Source: Malus domestica
Taxonomy: Eukaryota > Streptophyta > Magnoliopsida > Rosales > Rosaceae
Length of the DNA: 64,000 nt
Direction of reading: 5' to 3'
NCBI RefSeq assembly: GCF_042453785.1
Contig: NC_091670.1
Coordinates: 39,257,501 to 39,321,500, forward strand
Shown here: one piece after another, positions 21,541-32,630 of the stretch
Layout: every line of letters begins with the position of its first letter
Position numbering within the stretch: the first letter of the stretch is position 1
Translations under genes and position numbers: made by a program
The notes under the pieces: generated by a model
Seen by the model: the letters and a program-made list of their open reading frames with translations, nothing else
What the model was told of the DNA's origin: nothing
The model's database searches: none

Positions 21541-22047
21541 TTTCGTCGATTGGCTCAAGTGAAGATTTAGCAATGGACACAGGAATTTGAATATCTGGGA
21601 TGTAACATTTGACTTTCTTGATTGAAATGTTAATTTTCAGGCAGAATATATGGATCGATACATCAAAAGGTGGCATTCCTATTAATGTTTATACATTCTT
21701 GGTTTTCTGTTTGATCTCTGTCGAATGATCTCACTACAATTCTACAGCCTGACACGGATTTATCCTAGAACAAAAGTAGGCGGAAATGAAGGTTTAGGAC
21801 CGACCATAAAACACAAAGCGCGCGGCACATTCCTTAGTTCTTGTTAAGCTTTCACTGGATGCTGTTTGCAGCTGACCTGAAAAACGCGGAAACAAGCAAA
21901 GCTCAGATATCGGTTCTTCAGATAAAAAATTACAGTTGCCGTAGGTTAGGATCAGAATCTTTCCCGATAAACAGACGTGTTCAAGATTCAAGTTTAGCCA
22001 ATACGCGTATAAATACTAGAGCTTTGAATCAGGTTACCTGTAACATA
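21541..22047. other. Gap between the convergent DTD and SNI1 genes
   Basis: Should hold the 3' ends of both transcripts. No coding signal or repeat ends seen. Confidence 0.5.
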
Positions 22048-23801
22048 CTATGACTCTGCTGATACCATCGTAGCTGCCGTAAATAGTGCTTCCTTTCCAA
22101 TTGACGAGATCTCCATGCGCCTAAACCATGTTTTGGTAATAATACGAGGTTAAAAGTGAACAGTACCGGGAGTGTTTCGTTAAAACTCCCTATGTGCGAA
22201 GGAAATAAAGAAACAAACAAGTAAAAACCGATTCTGATTCGGAGCTTACTTGTCTGCTGCCTTCATATTTTTTAATGCTGACATTATATTATTTGAACAA
22301 GTGAGCCACTCCTTGTTTCTTCATCGGAAGTAGAGGCGTTTCCAACCAGACAGTTCTCACATGGCAGCTACAAATGAGCCTGAAATAGACTTAGAAAGTC
22401 TACGAAACTTACGGTTAAAGTGTAAGACATGCTACTATAATTGACTTAACATCGTTAGTCTCATAGCATAAGATAAAAAGCCAATTGGTGTGTTGATTTA
22501 TCATAGGATTAAATACGGGTGCGTGCTCGTGCACACATACACATACATAGTATGTCTTCTTAGCCATCCAATCGGATATAAATGTATATCGACTCATCCC
22601 AGTTGTCCAACTGTCATCCAACTGGGAAACAAGTTTACATCTAAGGCCTTTTCAGACAATTTTGGGTCATTTCGCTTGCATAATGCCCTCTAAACGCCAT
22701 CGACTGCATTAACACCATGTAATCAATGGCACATAATGATAGGCAATGTTCGGTAGTCCCACAAGAAAAGACAAGCTATATCTACGTGCTACATACCGTC
22801 CATAGACGAACACTTCTGTAACCAATGCACACAGACATATACACAGGCGCACACACAATAAGAATGTTGCGGAAGACATCACATCCTTTGAAGAATCAAC
22901 CAAAACATCGCACTAGAATGAATAAAGAGAATAATCACCTGAAATCCATGTGCTAAAAGCAACTGTACTACTTCTGTCCTAATCTTCTTTATGGTACTTT
23001 TTGCGCTGGTGATATTTGAAAAGCACTTCAACGCTCCGTTGAAAGATGCATCATCATCTGGAGGACCATTTGACCTATGAGTGCGAATGGAAGGCTACGA
23101 CATGTAGAATACGATTAAGTGAGGACATTAACAGACAACAGGTAATATAAAAAATAAAAGTAATGCCAGGACAATATAAACGCACTCTGGAAACTTACCT
23201 TACCAATAAATTTCCACAAGTACTGAACAACCATCTTAAGCTTCCATTTAGGTTCATCAAAAACCTGCAAATGCAACCTCATAAAATAAACTGGTAGAAG
23301 AATAAGACCTAGTGGCCAACTTATCAAAAATTGTTACAAATTAATACTTAAGGTTAGTAATTAATGAGATATAAGACACTTAAGAAACAAAAAGAAATTG
23401 CTAATGATGCACCAAGTGCATATGAACCCGATTACACTTGAAAACAGAACGGCGGCCACACTATAAGCACCAAGAACAATGTTTCTAAAGCATCAGATTT
23501 CAGTAAACAGTTATACAAATGAACTCCCCCTGTCAAAATTTAACAGATGAATGTAACTCCTTAGGTGTGAAGTCAACGGTACTGGCTGTCACCTATGGTA
23601 GGGATACAGAAACATAGAAAACCACAAATGGGAGAGGGTGAGGGATAGCAACTAAAACAATTTGAACCTGGAGAAATGGGTCAAGAATCTCTTTATTGTA
23701 CGTTAGTTCCTCCAAAATCATCTCCAACAGAGGAGTTCTGCACCAAATGTGAAAAGTGTTTTTGCATAGAAAAAATATTAAAATAAAAGGTGATATATAA
23801 G

Positions 23802-23808
<7 letters not shown>

Positions 23809-23842
<34 letters not shown>
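23809..23842. repeat. (GA)n microsatellite
   Basis: About 16 GA units in a SNI1 intron. Confidence 0.95.
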
Positions 23843-23844
<2 letters not shown>

Positions 23845-25575
23845 AGTGAGCTAGCAACTATCGTTCAATCAAGAAAACAAACTAGTACCTGATGCTATCA
23901 TCTCTGGTAGTAGAACCTTGCGTATCTGCACTCTGCTTGGATACATCAAGCTCCATTATCTGAAAAGTCCAAAATGAGTGACAACTCTGAAATTCATTAT
24001 ACAAAACCTCCATCAAAACATTTCTAAGGGGCTTACAATTACTAGAAACTTCTGCATGGCTATGCAGGTATTCTTTCCTATCTTGCAGCAGCAGCATCAA
24101 AACTTTCAGCAGGTTGTGCCACAGAGTTCTCTGAACATATCAGATCATCGGTGAATCCAGCATGGGTTTAATACAGGTTACACATAATGGTCAAGCAATC
24201 TTTCATCAAGCTTTTGTGGTTTACCTTCCTTGATACCTTCAAAAGATACTTTTGAGGGTAAGAGTTGTGGTATAAGAATCAATTAATGTATCAGCAATGT
24301 GAAACGGGCTCTTCAGTATTCATGGCTTGAAAGAGAGGGAATACCAGAAGCATGTTGAGTAATGACTCTCTCAGAACTACCCAGTTCATGGTTTCTGCAT
24401 ACAATAAGGAGCAACTTAAAACTTCCAGAAAGCTAGAGGTACATAACATAACAGATAAGAAGATATCAATTTACCTTTATAGATACGGGTACGTGGTAGA
24501 AAATCCCATTCCAAAACATTAAATAGGTATAGAAACAATAGCATCTTTGCCAAGGACTGCAACAAAAGATCAAATAAGACCAAAAAAAGATGGGCAAATT
24601 CGCTTACCCAGGGAAGCAAGACTAAGCAGGTTAAGTAAGTCTATATCATTAAACTACCAAAAACATGTAACTCAATCAAAACCCAAAACCACAGATTGAA
24701 TGAAAGCTCATGAATGATACGGTCATATTATGCTCTCTGATCATTTTATCAGACATATTCAAAGACTATGCGAATTCAAAATCTTCTCTTATACCTTTTC
24801 TATGATCTTACTGCAAGTAAACTAACCTTTGTTTCTGATGCTTGGAAGTTTGCTTCACCAGTTGCATCAACAAGTTCTTGTATCAAAAGTTGGAAACTCT
24901 GCAGTTGGCAAGAGAACACTTCAATCAAGGTGAAATTGCAAGAGATGAGCTTACCAAAACGAAGATAAGATTCCAACGGGAGCTCCAAAACAAAAAATAT
25001 AAAATCAGGTGGAAATATCATCAATCACTAGGATCTTAAACATAATAAAGTGAACTAGCTTTTCACACAACAATTATAATTATGAACCAAAAATCTAACT
25101 CACATATGAGTCAACTGGTCTCCCGGAGTAGTTAGCAGCTCCCTTTTCGTTACTAGCGATTTCAGAGCTGAAGGCAAATGGAAACCAAGCCTAACAAGCA
25201 CACAGAAATGGCGTTTAATTGATACAATATGAGTCAGTACAACATATCAAACAGATGGGGAGAAGATAAAACCTTAGTACCTCTTCAACCACGATTAATT
25301 CAGGCACGCTACTGGATGATTTTGATTTATCTGCATCAGAAGACTATACTCGAGGGAAACGCTAAAAAAAATACAGGAAAAGTAAATTTGTAAGAAACTT
25401 TGCACCATCTGATTGTATAAAAATATAAATTGAAGACTAACGTTAGCATTGGGCACCTTATCTAAATGGAGAAGATTACAAAAAAAATTCATCTTTTCGG
25501 AAAATTTATGCCTATAAATCTATAAACAAGGTAATTTCCTCCAAAGATCCAATATTTTCCCTTCTTTTTGAATTT

Positions 25576-25580
<5 letters not shown>

Positions 25581-25625
<45 letters not shown>
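25581..25625. repeat. (GA)n microsatellite abutting SNI1 exon 2
   Basis: About 22 GA units on the plus strand, reading CT on the SNI1 strand. It begins directly after the GTPP codons, where a normal SNI1 exon would continue, so expansion here coincides with loss of the exon. Confidence 0.95.
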
Positions 25626-25627
<2 letters not shown>

Positions 25628-26136
25628 GGAGTTCCATCTTTCGGTACAATGGAAGCAGCACGAACGGCTTCGAGAAAAGTGATTCCTGTTCACCAATTTC
25701 CAAATAAACAAGTAACGATTGAAAAACGCCCAAAAATGTTGGAAGAAACAATACAGATAAAACGGTGCAATTCCCTTTATAATATAGAACAGAGTTGAAG
25801 CAACTGATAGAGGAACCAATTTTAGTTCCCCAACTTCATTTTCTTGACGAATTTTCTCAGCAGCCAAACAGGAAATTATCAACAAAAAGGGAACAGCAGA
25901 ATTAAGACTTACTATCCTCGTAGGCGTCCTGATTGTCTTTAGCTTCGGAAGAACCGAGGATCGCTAATATGTTCTCTTCGATTCCTCCCACGTTTCTCGT
26001 ACTGCCGGGCTTCCCCATCTTTCCTCTGCCAGAATTTCGAAACCCTAACCTGCATTGGGTTTATGTTCCCGCCAAAAAAATCCAGGCAGACGGAGACGGA
26101 CTGACGCCGTTTGTGTTTGGAACGAAAGAGAAATTT

Positions 26137-26149
26137 AAAAAAAAAAAAA
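26137..26149 (-). terminator. Pol III T-run terminator of tRNA-Glu
   Basis: Thirteen T residues on the minus strand start five bases after the tRNA 3' end, ample for RNA polymerase III termination. Confidence 0.85.
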
Positions 26150-26153
26150 TGAA

Positions 26154-26226
26154 TTCCGTTGCCGGGACTTGAACCCGGGTCTTTCGGGTGAGAGCCGAAT
26201 ATCCTGACCAACTAGACTACAACGGA
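26154..26226 (-). tRNA. tRNA-Glu (anticodon CTC)
   Basis: Read on the minus strand the gene begins TCCGTTGTAGTCTAGTTGG and ends CCCGGCAACGGA plus discriminator A. The seven-base acceptor stem (TCCGTTG/CAACGGA) pairs perfectly, the T arm is CCCGGGTTCAAGTCCCGG-like, and the anticodon loop CTCTCAC gives CTC, decoding GAG. Box A and box B are intact, no intron is present, and CCA is not encoded. A run of T follows at the 3' end. It looks functional. Confidence 0.97.
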
Positions 26227-27017
26227 GGACTTGGTAGTTCTTTTAAAGAATTATTTTTAGAATTAAGACAAATTTTGGATCTTTGGTGCTCTGCTTGTAT
26301 AGAAACTTTACTTCGTAAAGACTATGTTGTTCATGTGTTTCATATTTTTCTTTCTATTTTACCAACCAAAGTTTAAATTCTTTCTTTTATAGCTAATTTC
26401 CCTGAAGACTGATAACCCTTTTTTTTCATGTTCTAATTTAAGACTAGAAAATATAGCCACAAGAGCACTCGAGATCAAGAAATATAGTCATGCTCAAACC
26501 TACCTCAAGTGGCTTAAATCTTACAAGTCTACAAATTTGGGTTAATGGTTTGAGTGTTTTTGCAATTCAGCTATTTTTCAAATTTTCTGCGTAAAAGAGG
26601 AGCAATGGAGGGAGGAGGATAGAAGAAACATCGAGAAAGTAAACTTGAATGTGAAAATAACTTAAAACTTCTGTTTTTTTTTTTTAGTTTTTCTCCATAT
26701 ATATTTCTTCTTTACCCCCTCTTACTACCATTTTTCCACACCCTTTTTCATCTCATTTATTTTCTCTTGCCTTTATCATTATCAAAAAAAAAAAAAAAAA
26801 CCCAGACGAGCCTTAGTTAAGTTTACTAGCCTTCATGCACGCGTCATGCGCGTGTATAATGCATTTTTTGAATCACGACGTATTACTCACGACTTACACG
26901 TTTTAAATGTATTTATATGCGTAAATTAATAAAAGAAAAGTCAAATATTTGAAGTAAATAAATAATCTTAGATCATGCTAGAAAAAACTCCTCATAAACC
27001 AATTAAAGCAACTGAAT
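26227..27017. other. AT-rich interval with a repeated module
   Basis: No gene. A stretch of about 200 bp from near 26600 (GAGCAATGGAGG ... CCAGACGAGCCTTAGTTAAG) is repeated in direct orientation at about 29987-30145, some 3.4 kb away. Confidence 0.6.
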
Positions 27018-29830
27018 TCATGTAATAAAATCGGTCTCTATTGAATTTATATTAAGAATATAGAAAATAATATTTAATAAACAACTAATTGAGTCATATT
27101 ATTGTTAGCCCATTGTAAGGCTAAGCCTACCTCCCCTCCCACTTAATGTAGATAATATCGTTTGTTCAAAAAAAACATCATTTGACAACTAATTTAATCA
27201 CATTATTATCCACGTACGAAAGACTTTTTTTTTATAACTGGCATTACACGTCTCTCTTAAGATGTTTTGAACGTGTTTAAAAATAGATAAAATAATATTT
27301 AATGGATATCTGATTGAATCACATTATTGCTAGCCTATTGTGAGATTTTACTTATTAAAAAAAAACTGTACAAAAAAATTAATTATAAAAAAACACGGTT
27401 AAAATGATGAAAATACCCTTGCCACATTTGATGCATTATTTTGGGTTGCTTTTGAAGTTTTTTTGTTTAAGGGACATTTTTGACACACCCCGTCCCGAAG
27501 GAGGGCATGCTGGCCGTCACGTGAGAGTGACGTAACCATTTGCACAGTACGGAAGCTTTAAGATACAATTTATAAGTTGATACACCCGAAGGTGAGTCCT
27601 AATTTTGTCCAATCTGTCAGAACACCGTCGAATTCCTCGTAGTCACCACACCTTTGTGATTCCTGAACCTGGAGGGGCGCAAAACCAAAATTGAGTGGGT
27701 CAGTAAAACAATTCTTTTCCAAATCCAAACATTTCTCAAAACGTTGTAACCCCTCTCCGTAAAACTTGTATACTTTCCCAGAAATGTAAAATATAAATAT
27801 ACATATATATTCTCAAAACTTCATTTTTACTATCTCAACATTTTTCTTTATCAATCATGCCATGCCATGTCTAATTCAACAGTTAAGTATGGATGCATCA
27901 ACAATAATCATATCAGGTGCAAGAAAGTAATCAACCGGAGGCCCTCTAATAGCCTTGTACGGTTGAACCTAGAGCTCAAAATCTATCACTCTCACTCTGC
28001 CGGAGTCACCTCTGTGACCTGTCCGGCCTTCTGCACACAAGTTACGCTCTAGTGCTTTCTCATCAATCATCTGTGCACATAATCTAAGGTCACCCACCAG
28101 TCGAAATCTCACTAACACTCTACGACTGGCCCGTCGCACCCACTCCGCGTGGACTATGCGACCAGCATCTACTTGGATCCAAGGCGAGCGTGCGATGCGG
28201 TGAATACTATAAGCACTAAACCATGGTGCAGGATTTGAGCTCAATATACATCAACATCATCATAACAGTATTTAAATACTCACCTGTGCGTCCGCCGCAC
28301 CAATTCATACATATGCATCATATATCAATTCATATCATTTCATGCATGGCAATTCGATTCACATTTTTCATATAATTCTATATACTTTTCGCATACTTCT
28401 ATGCATGGCATTTCAACTAATATATCTCATATACTTTTATACATTTTCATTTAAAGCATAATTTCATGCATTTTCAATTTCTGGGAAAACGGCAAGTATA
28501 TATGTATACGGAAAACAAAACTGCCCACTCACAGAATACATCGACGTGTCGAAGGTCCCTGAGCCTCCCTTAGCCATGCCCAACGTCCGTATAATCCTCG
28601 CCTATACGAGAAGTAACCAATTTGACGTTATTTAACGCATAATCCCACTCTTAGCTAATAACTCCTCATATATTGATCAAATTGGGTATATGAATATACC
28701 ACTGTGACCTACACAACCTCAGGATCATCCCCATATTTTTAAAATAATTTTTGGAGGTTTCACGCGCCCCCACGCGCCTGACGTGGCACGGACCTACGCG
28801 CCCCCACGCGCGGCCACGTGCAACGCATGCTGACGGCGTCAGTTAACGCCGTCAGGAATATTCCGTTAAAACCCCGGAATATTCCGTTAAACTTAACTGG
28901 ATACCGTTACTGCCGTTAGGATATTCCGTTAAAATTAACGGAATATTCCAGTCTCTTCTCCGACGGTCCTTCGCCGGACTCCGGTCGCCGGAAACTGGGT
29001 AATTTTTCAAATCCACTATTCTCCTTCGTTTTTCAACCATTTTTCATGTAATTTATACCAAATTGAAGCCCTAAACACCTACTATCACGTTGGACTAGTT
29101 TTAGGGCCTAAAAACTACGAGATCAAACTTTTCAAAAATTCAAGAATTCGGCCAAACTTACAAATCGTGATCCTGACGTCCAATTCATGCCAACGAAGCA
29201 CTCCGAGCTTCCTTGGGACTTCCTTAAGCTCACTGTGAGCTTGGTTTCACCTAAAACAAAGCCAATTCGAAGTTCGTGAACAGTGCTCTTCACGGGAACT
29301 TTGAAACTAGGGTTTTTCCGAAGCAAAACTTACCTGAAATGGATACCATCGTGATCGTGGAGGTTTCAGGAGTTTGATGGTGGTCTTAACTCCGTCGTTG
29401 GTAGAAGTTTAGGGTGGTTTTGTGGTTGGTTTGGTTCGAACGGAGAAGAAGAGTGACAGAGAGAGTGAGAGAGTCGTGAGGGAAGAGAGAGAGAGACAGC
29501 ATGCAGAAAATAGGGAGAGGATTGAGGGGTGTGGGGATGTCCTTTTCCAATCCCCAACTCCAAACCGCAAAATTTTAACCTAAAAATCTAAGTTCCATCC
29601 TTATTAAATTCCATTTTATTTTCAAAACTTAGGAACCTAGATAATTATCAACTTGAGCTTCACATACTTAGTATTTCTTAAGGGCAATTTCGTCCATTCA
29701 CAGCCACGAATGTAATATTTTGGAACGGGCTGTGACAATTTTTGTTAAACTATTTTTGTAAAGCTTGTGACACAAAAAACACTGTTCATTTGGCCCTTGG
29801 CTCTATATATAAAGATGATTGATTTAAGCA
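27018..29830. repeat. Dispersed repeat copy A, split by a solo LTR
   Basis: The parts 27018-27480 and 29738-29830 match, in reverse complement, the repeat at 50926-52050. Shared blocks include AATAAAATCGGTCTCTAT, AATAATATTTAATAAACAAC, TGTAGATAATATCGTTTGTT, GCATTATTTTGGG, and CACTGTTCATTTGGCCCTTG. Copy A has just over one internal unit, copy B about four and a half. The 2.26-kb LTR at 27481-29737 sits inside it. Confidence 0.75.
27481..29737. mobile_element. Solo LTR, about 2.26 kb, with 5-bp target duplication
   Basis: The block begins TGACACACCCCGTCCCG and ends GGAACGGGCTGTGACA, is non-coding, and is bounded by ATTTT on both sides (27476-27480 and 29738-29742). One LTR-like unit with a simple target duplication and no internal region is what recombination between two LTRs leaves behind. 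Long LTRs with such TGxCACACCCC ends occur in plant Ty3/Gypsy elements, but the lineage cannot be fixed without internal domains. Orientation is not known. Confidence 0.8.
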
Positions 29831-31351
29831 AGTAAATGACTCCAGCATTCCTCAAAATAAATATCGTGAACTGCGCAGAACACAATATATATGAAAGAAA
29901 ACTTATGTGTTTTATCTGTCGTTCAAAGGCTCTTTGGTAACTACATTTTCTAGTACATGAGATAAGATAGGAATAATAATACAGTGGAGCAATGGAGGAA
30001 GGAGGAGATGGAAGAAAGAAGGAAAAATGTAAACTTGAAAGTGAAACAACTTAAACATTCTTTCAATTTTTTGGTTTTTAGTTTTTAGGCATATACATTT
30101 CTTATTCACCCGTCCTACTACCAGACGAGCCTCAATTAAGTTAGGTTTATGATCGATTTAAGCACTTAAATAATGCCTGGTCTTTTGAGCTGAGCCATCC
30201 TAACTTCCTCCAAGTTGGGTACAAGCAGAACCCAAATCTTTATGATCAATGACAATGATGTTTACCACCTTAAACCGCATTAAAAGAAAGCAATTTCTGG
30301 GCAGAGAAATGATGCGATCGAATAAAGTAATCTGTATATTACTACTTCCTCAAAAAAAAGAAATATACGTGCATTACTACCTTCAGCAGCTACAAGATTA
30401 ATCAATGAGTTTCTTTTGGGTCAAATCAATCAATGAATTATTGAATATTTAAAATTGCACTACCTACTTTCTCTTCAACCACTAAATATGCTAGCTTTAT
30501 ATATTCTCGATCCGATATCATCGGCCAACACATGCAAGATAAAACCCTACAACGTATATATATCACAATATCAATTGGGTTTCGAGTTCTGGCAGACCCA
30601 ATTTCTTGACCTTATCTTTAAAGATTTGCCGAAAATTATTGAAGCATTTAATTCTGTCCAGCAATAAAGCTGTATTGTTTCACCGCCAAAGGAGCTTAAT
30701 TATTGGATGCAGCTCTGCTTAATTAGTTTGTTCAGCCTTTCTGTAATTAGGGTTTCTTACAGGAGACACTATGGTCCATGGATGCATATTTTGCATCTGG
30801 AAATAAGTAATACACAGAAGTGTGCGGAAGAATATTTGAGAACGGTCCATGGATGCATATTTTGCATCTGGAAATAAGCAATACTCCAACTTGTTCCTAA
30901 CTTTGTTGGTTAGGCAGGCTAGCCGACCGACTGCATATGCGTGGTCCAGTTTATGCTATTTATGAATTTGTTGCTTAAAACACCGAGACCCGGCTACTGT
31001 TTCTTGCTAATTATAGATATATCTCACTTAGAATACATATCCTGTGGTCCATGCACAAAATCGGATCAACATAAGCAAGACTCATAATCACACAAATATT
31101 GTGTTTGTGTGTGGTTCAATTTGAATTGGGCTACGTCTACGTATATAGTAGTTTATAATTCACTGTAAATATAATTGTACATTTTACATTCAAGCCTTTG
31201 AGAAAGTAAAACCTCGAGAGAAAGAGATAATATGGTGTTGCATATAAGTCCCCGGAGAATTGAGAAAATAAAATACAAGTATATAAGCATATAGTTTCAT
31301 CCTAATAACATTGAGACCTTGTGATAAAACCCAACGCCTGGCAAATAGGTA
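29743..31351. other. AT-rich interval, no gene
   Basis: Holds the second copy of the 26.6-kb module (29987-30145), and a 40-bp direct repeat (30773-30812 and 30844-30883). The stretch 31300-31345 (CCTTGTGATAAAACCCAACG) faintly resembles the TRIM LTR at 17.3 kb. Confidence 0.5.
30773..30883. repeat. 40-bp direct repeat, period 71 bp
   Basis: GGTCCATGGATGCATATTTT and the next 20 bases occur twice with one difference seen. The unit also contains the palindrome-like ATGCATATTTTGCAT. Confidence 0.85.
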
Positions 31352-31872
31352 GGTGTGCAACTTGGGCAGGTTAGATGGTAACCCAACCCTAACCCAACAT
31401 TCCTAATTCGGGTTTGGGTTCAGGTTAATTTGGGTTCGGGTTTGCCCAACCTTATCAATTTCTATCTTGTAACACATTATTTATAAGATAAATCTCAAAT
31501 TTTGAACCAAATAGCATCATAAATATTTTAAAATCAATTTTACATAGACAATACCAACGTTTTAACAAAAGGAAATGTAAAATCAACACAATCATTTATT
31601 GCTTCAAATGAAAACCAAACAACAAACTTCGAGTAGCTTATATAATATGAAATGGGATGGGTAATATGTACATGAGCAATTTGGGCTAGCAATGGGGTTG
31701 GGTTTAGGTTAGCATGGATGGGCAAAGCATCAACCCAACTCAACCCAATAATTAATTGGGTTGAGGCCGGGCTAGGTTTGGGTTGGTATTTACTTTATTT
31801 TAAACCACTCTATTGAGTTTGAAATCGGGTTGGCATGGGCAGATTCGGGTTAACCCAACCCAAGTTGCACCC
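31352..31872. mobile_element. MITE rich in GGGTT/AACCC motifs with inverted ends
   Basis: GGTGTGCAACTTGGG at the left mirrors CCCAAGTTGCACCC at the right, and both arms continue into repeated GGGTTGGGTT-like words. This looks like a hAT-type non-coding element of about 520 bp. The target duplication was not resolved. Confidence 0.6.
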
Positions 31873-32630
31873 TTAACAATGAGTGATTAAGTTGGAATAA
31901 TATTGGTATGGTTAGGAACTGAAGATTTGACATGCTGTAATTGGAAGGTAGAAGCCTCCTTATATATAGAAAAAATGGGTGGGTAAAATCATTATTTGTT
32001 GTACATGAAACAGAGACGCTAACTAATGGTCTACAATGTGTGTTAACTTCCATATATGTGTCAAATAATTAATTTTGGACACCCTACAACCCGTTGATAT
32101 ATATCCCTATTTCACTTCAGGTAAGTCCTTCTCTTATTTGTGGAGTTCATGTATGAAGAGAACTGGGCCAACTCGACCAACGCATATGTTAAGAGATTAG
32201 TGTTGTTATCATTTTTAACCTTGGTTTAGCAATAACTTTCATGTGCATTTTGCAGGTTCCGCCATGTCCACATTTATGTTTCACATCTGCTTCAGTCGCT
32301 AGCATTGAATTCTCTTCCCATTATTGCAAGCCACCCATTTGACAACATATATATGCAACCATCAATGAGAACACTGTCGACGAGTCATAGGGAGATAAAA
32401 TTTCTAGATCAAATTTTGTAAACTACATGACATGGAAGTTGATGATTGAATTATTACTTAGTATTGATTAACATGATTAATTCTTATTGGTGATATATTA
32501 TTTAGTCTACAAATTTAGTCTACGCAATCTTACTCAATCAACAATATCAGTCATTTAATTATCACCGGCCTATTAAAGGAGAGGTGAAGGGTGGCAAAAA
32601 TTCCACAGAAAAACATTAACGCATTAAAAA
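31873..32630. other. Upstream region of the GDSL lipase gene
   Basis: No coding or RNA gene. It should contain the promoter of the downstream lipase; no TATA box was confidently chosen. Confidence 0.5.

Larger units (their letters stand above)
22048..26018 (-). pseudogene. SNI1: SNI1-like gene (SMC5/6 complex, negative regulator of SAR), degenerate copy
   Basis: SNI1 is an Nse6-like subunit of the SMC5/6 DNA-repair complex and restrains systemic acquired resistance. About 14 exons can be traced on the minus strand, with good splice sites and phases: 26018-25913 (MGKPGSTRN), 25685-25626 (FLEAVRAASIVP), 25361-25281, 25190-25104 (AWFPFAFSSE), 24898-24827, 24556-24475 (NVLEWDFLPR), 24394-24345 (MNWVVLRESLLNMLL), about 24220-24037, 23959-23889, 23737-23668 (LLEMILEELTYNKEILDP), 23264-23199 (VFDEPKWKLKMVVQYLWKF), 23094-22939 (ALKCFSNITSAKS), 22379-22250, 22120-22048 (IGKEALFTAAT). 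Lesions: exon 2 runs into a (GA)n tract and the following 45 or so residues are unrecognisable; in-frame TAG in exons 3 (RFPRV-stop) and 13; exon 8 has a TAA and a lost segment; exon 13 has a frameshift. Probably dead, although much of the middle is clean. Confidence 0.88.

Noticed and set aside
25574-25885. Long minus-strand open frame with a Leu-Ser repeat
   Set aside because: It crosses a SNI1 intron and the (GA)n tract; the repeat is microsatellite translation, and the SNI1 exon reads in a different frame.
25939-26211. Minus-strand open frame over the tRNA
   Set aside because: It translates through the tRNA-Glu gene and a poly-T run; SNI1 exon 1 overlaps it in another frame.
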